This document shows positions 8,783 through 18,969 of a DNA stretch of 64,000 nt, piece after piece. Each line of letters begins with the position of its first letter. Position 1 is the stretch's first letter. Origin of the DNA: Sandaracinobacter neustonicus (GTDB lineage: Bacteria > Pseudomonadota > Alphaproteobacteria > Sphingomonadales > Sphingomonadaceae); the NCBI RefSeq assembly GCF_006385875.1, contig NZ_VFSU01000026.1, forward strand, positions 104,501 to 168,500, in the 5' to 3' direction. The position numbers were made by a program, and so were the translations under genes. The notes under the pieces were generated by a model. It was not told the DNA's origin, did not search any database, and was given only the letters and a program-made list of their open reading frames with translations.

Positions 8783-9852
8783 CGCGCGGGCGCTGGCCGG
8801 GGCGGCTGTGCGGGGGGCGTCGAGGCGGCAGGCGGCGTTGTGGCCCCGGCCGCAGGCGGCGTTGAGGTTTGCGCCGCAGGCGGCTTGGCAGCGGGTGTTG
8901 CAGCGGCAGGCGCGGTTCCGGGCACCGCCGCAGGCACCACCTTGTCCGCCTCAGGCGCGGCGGGTGGCGCGGCCACGAAGCTCGGTGGCGGCAGCCAGGG
9001 CGCCTCGATCATCACCGTGCCAAGGCCGGTGGGGTTGGCCAGCGGCCGCGCGCGCGGCGGGTTCGCCTCCGCGTCGATGATCACGGCCACGGGAATGCCG
9101 GGCGGGAACAGCCCGCCGTCGCCCGATGTCACCAGCCGGTCGCCCACGCGAATCTTGTCAGAGCCCGACGCGATGTCGAACTGGAAATCCAGCAGCGTGC
9201 CGCCGGTGCCCACGGCCAGCCCGGTCCAGCCGGTGCGCAGCACCTTCACCGGAATGCGGCTGTCGGCATCCGTCAGCAACATCATCCGCGACGCGCCTTG
9301 CCCCACGTCGGTCACCCGGCCCGCCAGCCCGCCCGATGCGATCACCGGCATGCGCGGCTTCACCCCGTCAGACAGGCCTGCCGACAGGATCGCCTGCCGC
9401 TGCCCCGCCTCGGCAGATACGGCGGAGGCCACGGCGGATGCCACCAGCCGCCGCTCGGGCCGCCGCAGCGCCAGCAGCGCCTCCATCCGGTCCAGCTCGG
9501 CGGCCAGCCGCTCCGTTTCTGCCGCGCGGCGCTGCGCCGCCTTCAGATCGGCGGCCAGTTCGCGGTTCTTGTCCACCACATTCATATGGTCGCCGATCAG
9601 CGCGCCCAGCCGCCGCACCCCTTCCACAGGCGCCATGGCGACGGAAATGATCGGAGACAGCGCATCGGCCGTCGCGCCGCGCATGCGGGTGCCCAGATCG
9701 GGGTTCACCCGCTGCAGCAACAGCATCAGCAGCGCGAAGGCGATCACCACGCCCGCGAACAGCGCGCCCAGCAGGGCAAGGTTGCTGTCGCGCCGGGCGA
9801 AGCTGGTGCGGCGCGCGGGGCGCAGGCGGTTTGGGGGCGGAAGGCGGCTCAT
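8779..9852 (-). CDS. mreC: Cell shape-determining protein MreC
   Basis: A 357-residue bitopic periplasmic scaffold of the elongasome. One membrane segment (about residues 27-47), a coiled coil (about 70-115), then the beta-barrel MreC core with motifs such as GLAGRVTDVGQGASRMMLLTD and GDRLVTSGDGGLFPPGIPV. The last 80 or so residues are a Pro/Ala-rich tail (repeats of PAAAT, PPAA) not found in short MreC proteins. It starts ten bases after the mreB stop and overlaps mreD by four bases. Confidence 0.95.
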   Translation of the reverse strand: MSRLPPPNRLRPARRTSFARRDSNLALLGALFAGVVIAFALLMLLLQRVNPDLGTRMRGATADALSPIISVAMAPVEGVRRLGALIGDHMNVVDKNRELAADLKAAQRRAAETERLAAELDRMEALLALRRPERRLVASAVASAVSAEAGQRQAILSAGLSDGVKPRMPVIASGGLAGRVTDVGQGASRMMLLTDADSRIPVKVLRTGWTGLAVGTGGTLLDFQFDIASGSDKIRVGDRLVTSGDGGLFPPGIPVAVIIDAEANPPRARPLANPTGLGTVMIEAPWLPPPSFVAAPPAAPEADKVVPAAVPGTAPAAATPAAKPPAAQTSTPPAAGATTPPAASTPPAQPPRPAPAR

Positions 9853-9862
9853 CGGGGACCGG

Positions 9863-12961
<3,099 letters not shown>

Positions 12962-13080
12962 TTGGTCAGATAATTGATGGGCCGCAATCCGTTCGTCGCA
13001 AAGTTCTGCCACTGGCTTGACGCAGATATCCAGCCGGGCAATTCCTGCGCCACTAGTTGAGAGTTCAGGTGGGAGTGGAA

Positions 13081-13740
13081 ATGATGATGAAATTCATGTT
13101 GCCGTTGCTGGCAGGCGCGACTGTGCTTGCCGCCTGTTCCACCCCCTCCACGCCGTCCATGCGCCCGGCTCCGGTGTTCGCGGTGAACTATCGCTGCGCC
13201 AATGGCGAAGCCGTCACCATCCGCTATTTCGATGAACAGGGCACGGCCGTGCTGGTGCGCGGCGGGCAGACCACCGAACTGAACCGCGTCTCGTCCACGC
13301 CGCTCACCTATCAGGGCGGGCAGACGACTGTGATCGCCGACGCGGGCCGCATGGGCATCAATCTCACCGTCGGCGCGATGGCCACCACATCCTGCCAGGC
13401 CACCAGTGCCAGCGGCCGCCCGCCCGCGCCGCCGACAGCGCCCCCCATCTCACCCACGCCGCCGGTGGCCCCGCCGCCGCCGACTGCCCCCACCCCGCCC
13501 GCCGAAATGCGCGTCAGCTACAATTGCTCGAATGGTGAACAGATCAGCGTGCGCTACTTCCCGCAGCAGGGCGTCGCCTCGCTCAGCCGGGGCGGGCAGA
13601 ACACCGAACTGCAACAGCAGGTCACGCCGCCCGGCTTCACCTACACCGGCCCCAGTACGGTGCTGCGCGTGGCGGATGATCGCATGCGGCTGACGATGAC
13701 GGTGGGCATGATGTCCGGCACCAACTGTACGGCAGCTTAA
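13081..13740 (+). CDS. Lipoprotein with two tandem MliC-like domains
   Basis: A 219-residue predicted lipoprotein with a lipobox ending at Cys around residue 16 (TVLAAC). The mature part has two similar domains joined by a Pro-rich linker (PPAPPTAPPISPTPP). Each has the MliC pattern: Y-x-C-x-N/S-G-E near its start, R-GGQ-TEL in the middle, and a closing Cys (TTSC, GTNC). MliC/PliC proteins inhibit c-type lysozyme in the periplasm, so an inhibitor role is plausible but unproven. The ATG at 13081 is preceded by GGGAG; the frame from 13057 lacks this. First of three consecutive MliC-like lipoproteins. Confidence 0.8.
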   Translation: MMMKFMLPLLAGATVLAACSTPSTPSMRPAPVFAVNYRCANGEAVTIRYFDEQGTAVLVRGGQTTELNRVSSTPLTYQGGQTTVIADAGRMGINLTVGAMATTSCQATSASGRPPAPPTAPPISPTPPVAPPPPTAPTPPAEMRVSYNCSNGEQISVRYFPQQGVASLSRGGQNTELQQQVTPPGFTYTGPSTVLRVADDRMRLTMTVGMMSGTNCTAA

Positions 13741-13756
13741 GCTGGGGAGGGCCGTT

Positions 13757-14074
13757 ATGAACCGCTTTCTGTTGCTCGCGCCCGTGCTGATTCTGGCAGC
13801 CTGCGCGCCCAAATCCGCCCCCAACTCTCTGGACGGACGGATGATGGGCACGTTCAACTGGATGTGCAGCGGCAATGTGCCAGCCACCGTGGTGTTCCAC
13901 GAAGACCAGAAGCTGGCCGACCTCAGCATCAAGGGCGAAACCATCCAGTTGCACCGCCAGCCCACCACGCGGGGCTGGATCTACCAGTTCGGCTCCACCC
14001 AGATCAGCGGCAGCGAGAATCGCATGCAGATCAGCAGCCAGCAGTTCGGCAATCACGATTGCCGGGCCAATTGA
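13757..14074 (+). CDS. Small lipoprotein, degenerate MliC-like domain
   Basis: A 105-residue predicted lipoprotein (lipobox ILAAC at about residue 16). The mature part FNWMCSGNVPATVVFHEDQKLADLSIKGETIQLHR and the C-terminal NHDC match the MliC spacing of two Cys enclosing an anti-parallel sheet, but the motif is weaker than in its neighbours and the GGQ segment is absent. It starts 16 bases after the preceding lipoprotein and ends just before the next, so the three form an operon. Confidence 0.65.
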   Translation: MNRFLLLAPVLILAACAPKSAPNSLDGRMMGTFNWMCSGNVPATVVFHEDQKLADLSIKGETIQLHRQPTTRGWIYQFGSTQISGSENRMQISSQQFGNHDCRAN

Positions 14075-14085
14075 GGAGAATGACG

Positions 14086-14565
14086 ATGACGAAACCGATC
14101 CTGTTCGCGGGCCTTGCCGCCGCCGCCCTGCTGGCGGGCTGCAACAAGCCTGCCGCCGCGCCGGAAGCCCCCGCCCCCGAAGCCACCGCAGTTGCCCCCG
14201 AAGCGGTGCCCGCCCCGGAAGCGGCGGCCCCGGCAGCCCCCGCCGAACTGCCCACCGATCACACCACCCCCGCGCAGAAAGCGGAAGTGGAAAAGGCCGC
14301 TGCCGACGCAGGCGTACCCGCCACCAAGCAGAGCCGCACCACCTTCGTGTGCGACAATGAGGAAACCATCGAAGTCCGCTTCTTCCCGGATCAGGGCATC
14401 GCCGTTCTGGTGCGCGGCGGGCAGAATGTGGAGCTGAATCAGGAACCCACCGCGTCCGGCTTCAAATATTCGAACGGCCAGACGACGATTCAGGGCAAGG
14501 GCGACGAGCTGATGCTGAACGTCGGGATGATGGCGACTGCCAAGTGTAAGGCCAAAGGCGCCTGA
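14086..14565 (+). CDS. Lipoprotein with Pro/Ala-rich spacer and MliC-like domain
   Basis: A 159-residue predicted lipoprotein (lipobox LLAGC). After the lipid anchor comes a spacer of about 55 residues rich in Ala, Pro and Glu, long enough to reach into the periplasm. The C-terminal 75 residues form an MliC-like domain: TTFVCDNEETIEVRFFPDQGIAVLVRGGQNVEL, ending ATAKCKAKGA. I chose the ATG at 14086 rather than 14080 because GAGGAG at 14073-14078 is seven bases from it and only one base from the other. It is followed by a strong intrinsic terminator, which ends the three-gene operon. Confidence 0.8.
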   Translation: MTKPILFAGLAAAALLAGCNKPAAAPEAPAPEATAVAPEAVPAPEAAAPAAPAELPTDHTTPAQKAEVEKAAADAGVPATKQSRTTFVCDNEETIEVRFFPDQGIAVLVRGGQNVELNQEPTASGFKYSNGQTTIQGKGDELMLNVGMMATAKCKAKGA

Positions 14566-14573
14566 AGCCTGGA

Positions 14574-14596
14574 GCCGGATTGCAAGGCAATCCGGC
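14574..14596 (+). other. Perfect 10-bp stem-loop after the MliC operon
   Basis: GCCGGATTGC and its exact reverse complement are separated by AAG, nine bases after the last lipoprotein stop. There is no T-run, so it is more likely an mRNA 3' stabilising stem placed before the terminator than a terminator itself. Confidence 0.6.
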
Positions 14597-14633
14597 GAAG
14601 GCCTTCAGAGTCGCCGAAGGCCCGGCCAGCACG

Positions 14634-14665
14634 AAAAAGGGCGGGGATCACCCCGCCCTTTTTTT
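14634..14665 (+). terminator. Intrinsic terminator of the MliC lipoprotein operon
   Basis: A-run, then GGGCGGGG, loop ATCA, CCCCGCCC and an uninterrupted run of T. The 13-bp symmetrical stem and the T-run read on the plus strand. The A-run on the other side makes it potentially bidirectional. Confidence 0.93.
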
Positions 14666-14762
14666 GCGTGACTGACGGCGCGGCTTTGCCGCGCTCTTTT
14701 CTTTCCTTTGTGTCTCTTCAGGCGGACTCGGCAGCTTGGCTGCCGACCGCACGCTCAGGCCC

Positions 14763-14874
14763 CTTTCCACCCGCTCAGGCTGAGCTTGTCGAAGCCCATG
14801 GGGCAGGCCCCCGGCCCTGCCGTTGTGCTTTCACGTCCGGGGCTTCGACAAGCTCAGCCTGAGCGGGTGGAAAG
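14763..14874. repeat. Perfect 35-bp inverted repeat (element C pair)
   Basis: Left arm 14763-14797 contains CGCTCAGGCTGAGCTTGTCG; right arm 14840-14874 is its exact 35-base reverse complement, with a 42-base loop. Single copies of the core also occur at about 21296 and 46403, so this is a dispersed repeat in paired form between the MliC terminator and the 3' end of leuA. The remaining bases of this intergenic stretch (14666-14924) show nothing else. Confidence 0.9.
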
Positions 14875-14924
14875 GAGATGCTTGTTTGGGGCCATTGCTC
14901 GTTTGCAGTGGCCGCCACCTGCCC

Positions 14925-16457
14925 TCAGGCCGCCAGAGCGCTGCGCCCCCGCTTCACCACCAGCTTGTTCAGCGCGTTCACATAAGCCCGTGCGCTGGCC
15001 ACCAGCGTGTCGTTGTGCGCGCCCACGCCGCGCACGGTGCGGCCGTTTTCCGCCAGCACTACGCTCACTTCGGCTTGTGCGTCCGCGCCAGCCGTCACCG
15101 CCGACACTTCATACAGCTGCAGAGTCGCCTCATCATGCGGTACCAGCTTTTTCACGGCGTTGAACAGCGCGTCCACCGGGCCGTTGCCCTTGGTGGCCGC
15201 CGTCACTTCCTCGCCATCGATGGACAGCGTCAGGATCGCCCGTTGCGGACCCGTCGAGCCGCAATAGACTTCCACTTCCGTCACCTGAATGCGATCGTGC
15301 CCGCGCAGCACTTCATCGTCCACCAGCGCGACGATATCCTCGTCGAACACCTGCTTCTTGGCATCGGCCAGTGCCTTGAAGCGCTGGAAGGCATCCTGAA
15401 ACTCATTGTCGGACAATTGATAGCCAAGGCTTTCCAGCTTGTCCTTGAAGGCGGCGCGGCCCGAATGCTTGCCCAGCACGAGGGAGGAGTGCGATTGCCC
15501 CACGCTTTCCGGCGTCATGATCTCGTAGGTGCTGCTGTCCTTCAGCATGCCGTCCTGATGGATGCCGCTTTCATGCGCGAAGGCATTGGCCCCCACGATC
15601 GCCTTGTTGGGCTGCACATGCATCCCCGTCACGGCGGAAATCAGCCGCGAGGCGCGGGTGATCTCGGTGGAAACGATGCCGGTGCGCCAGGGCAGAACAT
15701 CGTGCCGCACCTTCAGCGCCATGGCGATTTCCTCCACCGCCGCGTTCCCGGCGCGCTCGCCGATGCCGTTGATGGTGGATTCCACCTGCCGCGCACCCGC
15801 TGCCACCGCCGCCAGCGTGTTGGCCACGCCCAGCCCCAGATCATTGTGGCAATGGGTGGAAAAGATGGCGAGATCGGCGTTGGACACGCGGGCGATCATG
15901 TCGCGGAACATCGCGCCATAGGTTTCCGGCGTCGCATAGCCCACGGTATCGGGCAGGTTGATGGTGCGTGCCCCCGCACGAATCGCGGTTTCGATGGCGC
16001 GTGCCAGAAACTCCGGCTCGGATCGGGTGGCGTCCTCGGCGGACCATTCCACATCGTCCACCAGATTGCGCGCGAGGCTCACGGATTCGCGGATCGATTC
16101 CAGCACCTGCTCGGGCGATTTGTTCAGCTTCACCTTCATGTGCAGCGGCGATGTCGCGATGAAGGTGTGGATGCGCGGCCGTTTCGCCACTTTCAGCGCG
16201 GCGGCGGCGCGTTCGATATCGGCCCGGGCTGCGCGCGCAAGGCTCGCCACCACGGCGCGCTGGCACTGCTGCGCCACGGCCTGCACCGCTTCGAAATCGC
16301 CGTCCGAGGCGATGGCGAATCCGGCTTCGATGATATCCACCCCCAGCGCTTCCAGCTGGGCGGCCACGCGCAGCTTTTCCTCCAGGTTCATGGAACAGCC
16401 GGGCGATTGCTCGCCGTCACGCAAAGTGGTGTCGAAAATCAGGATCTGGTCGGTCAT
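14925..16457 (-). CDS. leuA: 2-isopropylmalate synthase
   Basis: First committed step of leucine biosynthesis: condenses acetyl-CoA with 2-oxoisovalerate. A 510-residue protein with the catalytic DTTLRDGEQSPG at residues 9-20, the HCHNDLGLGVANTLA metal-binding segment, NGIGERAGN, and a C-terminal LeuA allosteric domain (residues about 390-500) that binds leucine. The ATG at 16457 follows GAGG at a spacing of five. An in-frame upstream extension to 16547 would translate the leader region and is rejected. A leucine-rich leader ORF lies about 95 bases upstream, suggesting attenuation besides feedback inhibition. Confidence 0.96.
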   Translation of the reverse strand: MTDQILIFDTTLRDGEQSPGCSMNLEEKLRVAAQLEALGVDIIEAGFAIASDGDFEAVQAVAQQCQRAVVASLARAARADIERAAAALKVAKRPRIHTFIATSPLHMKVKLNKSPEQVLESIRESVSLARNLVDDVEWSAEDATRSEPEFLARAIETAIRAGARTINLPDTVGYATPETYGAMFRDMIARVSNADLAIFSTHCHNDLGLGVANTLAAVAAGARQVESTINGIGERAGNAAVEEIAMALKVRHDVLPWRTGIVSTEITRASRLISAVTGMHVQPNKAIVGANAFAHESGIHQDGMLKDSSTYEIMTPESVGQSHSSLVLGKHSGRAAFKDKLESLGYQLSDNEFQDAFQRFKALADAKKQVFDEDIVALVDDEVLRGHDRIQVTEVEVYCGSTGPQRAILTLSIDGEEVTAATKGNGPVDALFNAVKKLVPHDEATLQLYEVSAVTAGADAQAEVSVVLAENGRTVRGVGAHNDTLVASARAYVNALNKLVVKRGRSALAA

Positions 16458-16525
16458 GTCTGCCTCGAAAAAGCGAAATCTGGTCTGGGCCTGCTGGTCA
16501 ACCCTTAGACGCATGCTCGCAGGGA

Positions 16526-16593
16526 GGCCGCCCACGGCCACCGGCACCGCGCCTAAGGGCGCGTAAGTCGAAGCAGGTTAAGGGCGGTGGCCG
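16526..16593 (-). promoter_or_regulatory. Candidate attenuator region of leuA
   Basis: Three complementary segments on the minus strand. Segment 1 (16585-16593, inside the leader ORF) is CGGCCACCG; segment 2 (16535-16543) is its exact 9-bp complement CGGTGGCCG; segment 3 (16526-16530) is CGGCC and can instead pair with GGCCG inside segment 2 around a TGGG loop. The 1:2 and 2:3 pairings exclude each other, the logic of an attenuator. No T-run follows the 2:3 hairpin, so termination may be Rho-dependent or the control translational. Confidence 0.5.
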
Positions 16594-16615
16594 CTTTCAT
16601 GACGAAGGGGCGCAT
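16553..16615 (-). CDS. Leucine-rich leader peptide of leuA (candidate)
   Basis: A 20-codon ORF ending about 95 bases before leuA in the same direction, with a possible internal ATG at 16600 giving 15 residues. It contains ALNLLRL, four Leu codons within six positions, near its end. This is the arrangement of amino-acid leader peptides, where ribosome stalling at scarce charged tRNA-Leu changes downstream RNA folding. A GGGGAG motif lies about 11 bases before the ATG at 16615. Leader-peptide control of leuA is known in proteobacteria; here it is inferred from position and composition. Confidence 0.6.
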   Translation of the reverse strand: MRPFVMKAATALNLLRLTRP

Positions 16616-16735
16616 AACATCGCCTGCTCCCCCCTGTAAAGCAGGGCTTTCACCGACACAAAGTTGTCAAGCCGCGCCCCCGCTCCTAAAGGCGCTGCAA
16701 CGACAGAGAAGCCGAAGGCAGAAGCAGACCCCGAC

Positions 16736-17956
16736 ATGGCGACGATTGTGATGAAGTTCGGCGGCACCTCCATGGCCGGGATCGAGCGGATCCGTGGCGT
16801 GGCGGCCCGCGTCAAACGCGAGGTGGAGGCCGGCAATCAGGTCGCCATCGTCGTCTCCGCCATGGCAGGCGAAACGGACCGGCTCGTGAATTTTTGCCGC
16901 GAAGCCTCGCCGCTGGCCGATCCGGCCGAATATGATGTGGTGGTGGCGTCGGGCGAACAGATCACCTCCGGCCTGCTCGCCATCGTGCTGCAATCGCTGG
17001 GGCTGAAGGCCCGCAGCTGGCTCGGCTGGCAGTTGCCCGTCCACACGTCAGACGCGCACGGCAAGGCCCGCATCGCCGATGTGGGCACTGAAGCCCTGCG
17101 CGCGGCGATGGCGGCGGGCGAAGTCGCGGTGATTCCGGGCTTTCAGGGCCTGACAGACGACAACCGCATCACCACGCTGGGCCGTGGCGGCTCCGACACG
17201 TCGGCTGTCGCCGTCGCGGCCGCGCTGAAGGCGGACCGCTGCGACATCTATACCGATGTGGAAGGGGTGTTCACCACCGATCCGCGCATCGTCCCGCGTG
17301 CGCGCAAGCTGGCGAAGATCACGTACGAGGAAATGCTGGAACTGGCCTCCGTCGGCGCGAAAGTGCTGCAGACGCGCTCGGTCGAACTGGCGATGAAGGA
17401 AAAGGTCCGCGTGCAGGTGCTGTCCAGCTTTTCGGACGCGCCCGGCACGATGGTGGTGGATGAGGATGAAGTCGTGGAACAGGAACTGATCGCGGGCGTC
17501 GCTTATGACCGCAACGAAGCCAAGGTGACGATCGGCGCGGTGCCGGATCGCCCCGGCATCGTCGCGGCCATCTTCGGCCCGCTGGCGGATGCGAACATCA
17601 ATGTCGACATGATAGTGCAGAACATCGCCAACGACGCGACGACAGACGTCACCTTCACCGTGCCGCGCACCGAACTGGCCCGCGCGCGCAGCGTGCTGGA
17701 AGCCAATGCGGACGCCATCGGCTATGCCCGCCTCATCACAGACGATACCGTGGTGAAAATCTCCGTGGTGGGCGTGGGCATGCGCAGCCATGCGGGCGTC
17801 GCCGTCACCATGTTCAAGGCGCTGGCCGATCGCGGCATCAACGTGCTCGCCATTACCACCTCGGAAATCAAGGTCTCTGTGCTGATCAAGGAAGAGTATC
17901 TGGAACTCGCCGTGCGCGTGTTGCACACGGCCTATGGGTTGGATGCGGCTGCGTGA
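16736..17956 (+). CDS. lysC: Aspartate kinase
   Basis: Phosphorylates aspartate at the entry to lysine, threonine and methionine synthesis. A 406-residue class-II-length enzyme with the kinase motif VMKFGGTSM at residues 5-13, GRGGSDTSAVAVAAAL and YTDVEGVFTTDPR in the kinase domain, and two C-terminal ACT domains (about 265-335 and 345-405) for lysine/threonine feedback. The ATG at 16736 sits right before the conserved N-terminus; a longer frame from 16664 adds 24 low-complexity residues. It overlaps the next gene by GTGA. Confidence 0.95.
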   Translation: MATIVMKFGGTSMAGIERIRGVAARVKREVEAGNQVAIVVSAMAGETDRLVNFCREASPLADPAEYDVVVASGEQITSGLLAIVLQSLGLKARSWLGWQLPVHTSDAHGKARIADVGTEALRAAMAAGEVAVIPGFQGLTDDNRITTLGRGGSDTSAVAVAAALKADRCDIYTDVEGVFTTDPRIVPRARKLAKITYEEMLELASVGAKVLQTRSVELAMKEKVRVQVLSSFSDAPGTMVVDEDEVVEQELIAGVAYDRNEAKVTIGAVPDRPGIVAAIFGPLADANINVDMIVQNIANDATTDVTFTVPRTELARARSVLEANADAIGYARLITDDTVVKISVVGVGMRSHAGVAVTMFKALADRGINVLAITTSEIKVSVLIKEEYLELAVRVLHTAYGLDAAA

Positions 17957-18969
17957 CGGATACACCGCATCTTGACGCATTGACGGCAAAGGGCCGCGCC
18001 TTCCTCGGCACCCGCCACGCGATCCTCGCGGGCGCAATGTCGTGGGTGTCGGAGCGCAACCTCGTCTCCGCCATCTCCAACGCAGGCGGCTTCGGCGTGA
18101 TCGCCTGCGGGGCGATGACGCCTGCGCTGCTGGAAGCGGAGATCGCCGCCACGCAGGCGCTGACGGATAAGCCCTTCGGCGTGAACCTCATCACCATGCA
18201 CCCGCAGCTGATGGACCTCATCGGCGTGTGCAAGGCGGCGGGTGTTAGTCATGTCGTGCTGGCAGGCGGCATCCCGCCCGGCCCGGCAGTGGCGGCCATC
18301 ACCGATTTCGCCAGGCTGATCGCCTTCGCCCCCAATTACGCGTTGGCCCGCAAGCTGCTGCGTTCCGGCACGGACGCGCTGGTGATCGAAGGCTCAGAGG
18401 CGGGCGGCCATATCGGCCCGGTCAGCCTCGCCGTGCTGGCGCAGGAAATCCTGCCCGCGCTGCCGGAGGCCACCATCTTCGCAGCCGGCGGCATCGGCCG
18501 GGGCGCGGCGGTTGCGGCGCTGGTGGAAATGGGCGCGGCGGGCGTGCAACTGGGCACCCGCTTCGCGGCATCCGCCGAATCCATCGCCCACCCGAATTTC
18601 AAGAAGGCCTTCATTCGCGGGGCCGCGCGCGACGCGGTCGCCTCCGTGCAGTTCGATCCGCGCCTGCCCGTCATCCCGGTTCGGGCGCTGAAGAATGCGG
18701 GTACCGAGGCCTTCATGGACAAGCAGCGCGAAGTCTCCGTGCAACTGGCGCGCGGAGAGATCGAGCTGCCCGCTGCCCAGCTGGAAATCGAACATTATTG
18801 GGCCGGCGCGCTGCGCCGCGCGGTGATCGACGGCGACGTGGAAAATGGCTCGGTGATGGCGGGCCAGTCGGTCGGCATGGTCACCGCCGAAGAGCCCGTC
18901 GCCGCCATCATCGACAGCCTCGTGACAGAGGCGGAAGCGGCGCTGGCCGCCCGGAGCCTGAGGGCCTGA
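17953..18969 (+). CDS. Nitronate monooxygenase-like flavoprotein
   Basis: A 338-residue FMN-binding TIM-barrel protein of the 2-nitropropane dioxygenase / nitronate monooxygenase family. Visible hallmarks are ILAGAMSWVSERNLVSAISNAGGFGVIACG at the N-terminus, VIEGSEAGGHIG (phosphate/substrate loop) and AAGGIGRGAAVAALVEMGAAGVQLGTRF. FabK-type enoyl-ACP reductases share this fold, so the reaction is not certain. The GTG start overlaps the lysC stop and its own stop overlaps the ptsP start (TGATG), so the three genes are translationally coupled. Confidence 0.85.
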   Translation: MTDTPHLDALTAKGRAFLGTRHAILAGAMSWVSERNLVSAISNAGGFGVIACGAMTPALLEAEIAATQALTDKPFGVNLITMHPQLMDLIGVCKAAGVSHVVLAGGIPPGPAVAAITDFARLIAFAPNYALARKLLRSGTDALVIEGSEAGGHIGPVSLAVLAQEILPALPEATIFAAGGIGRGAAVAALVEMGAAGVQLGTRFAASAESIAHPNFKKAFIRGAARDAVASVQFDPRLPVIPVRALKNAGTEAFMDKQREVSVQLARGEIELPAAQLEIEHYWAGALRRAVIDGDVENGSVMAGQSVGMVTAEEPVAAIIDSLVTEAEAALAARSLRA

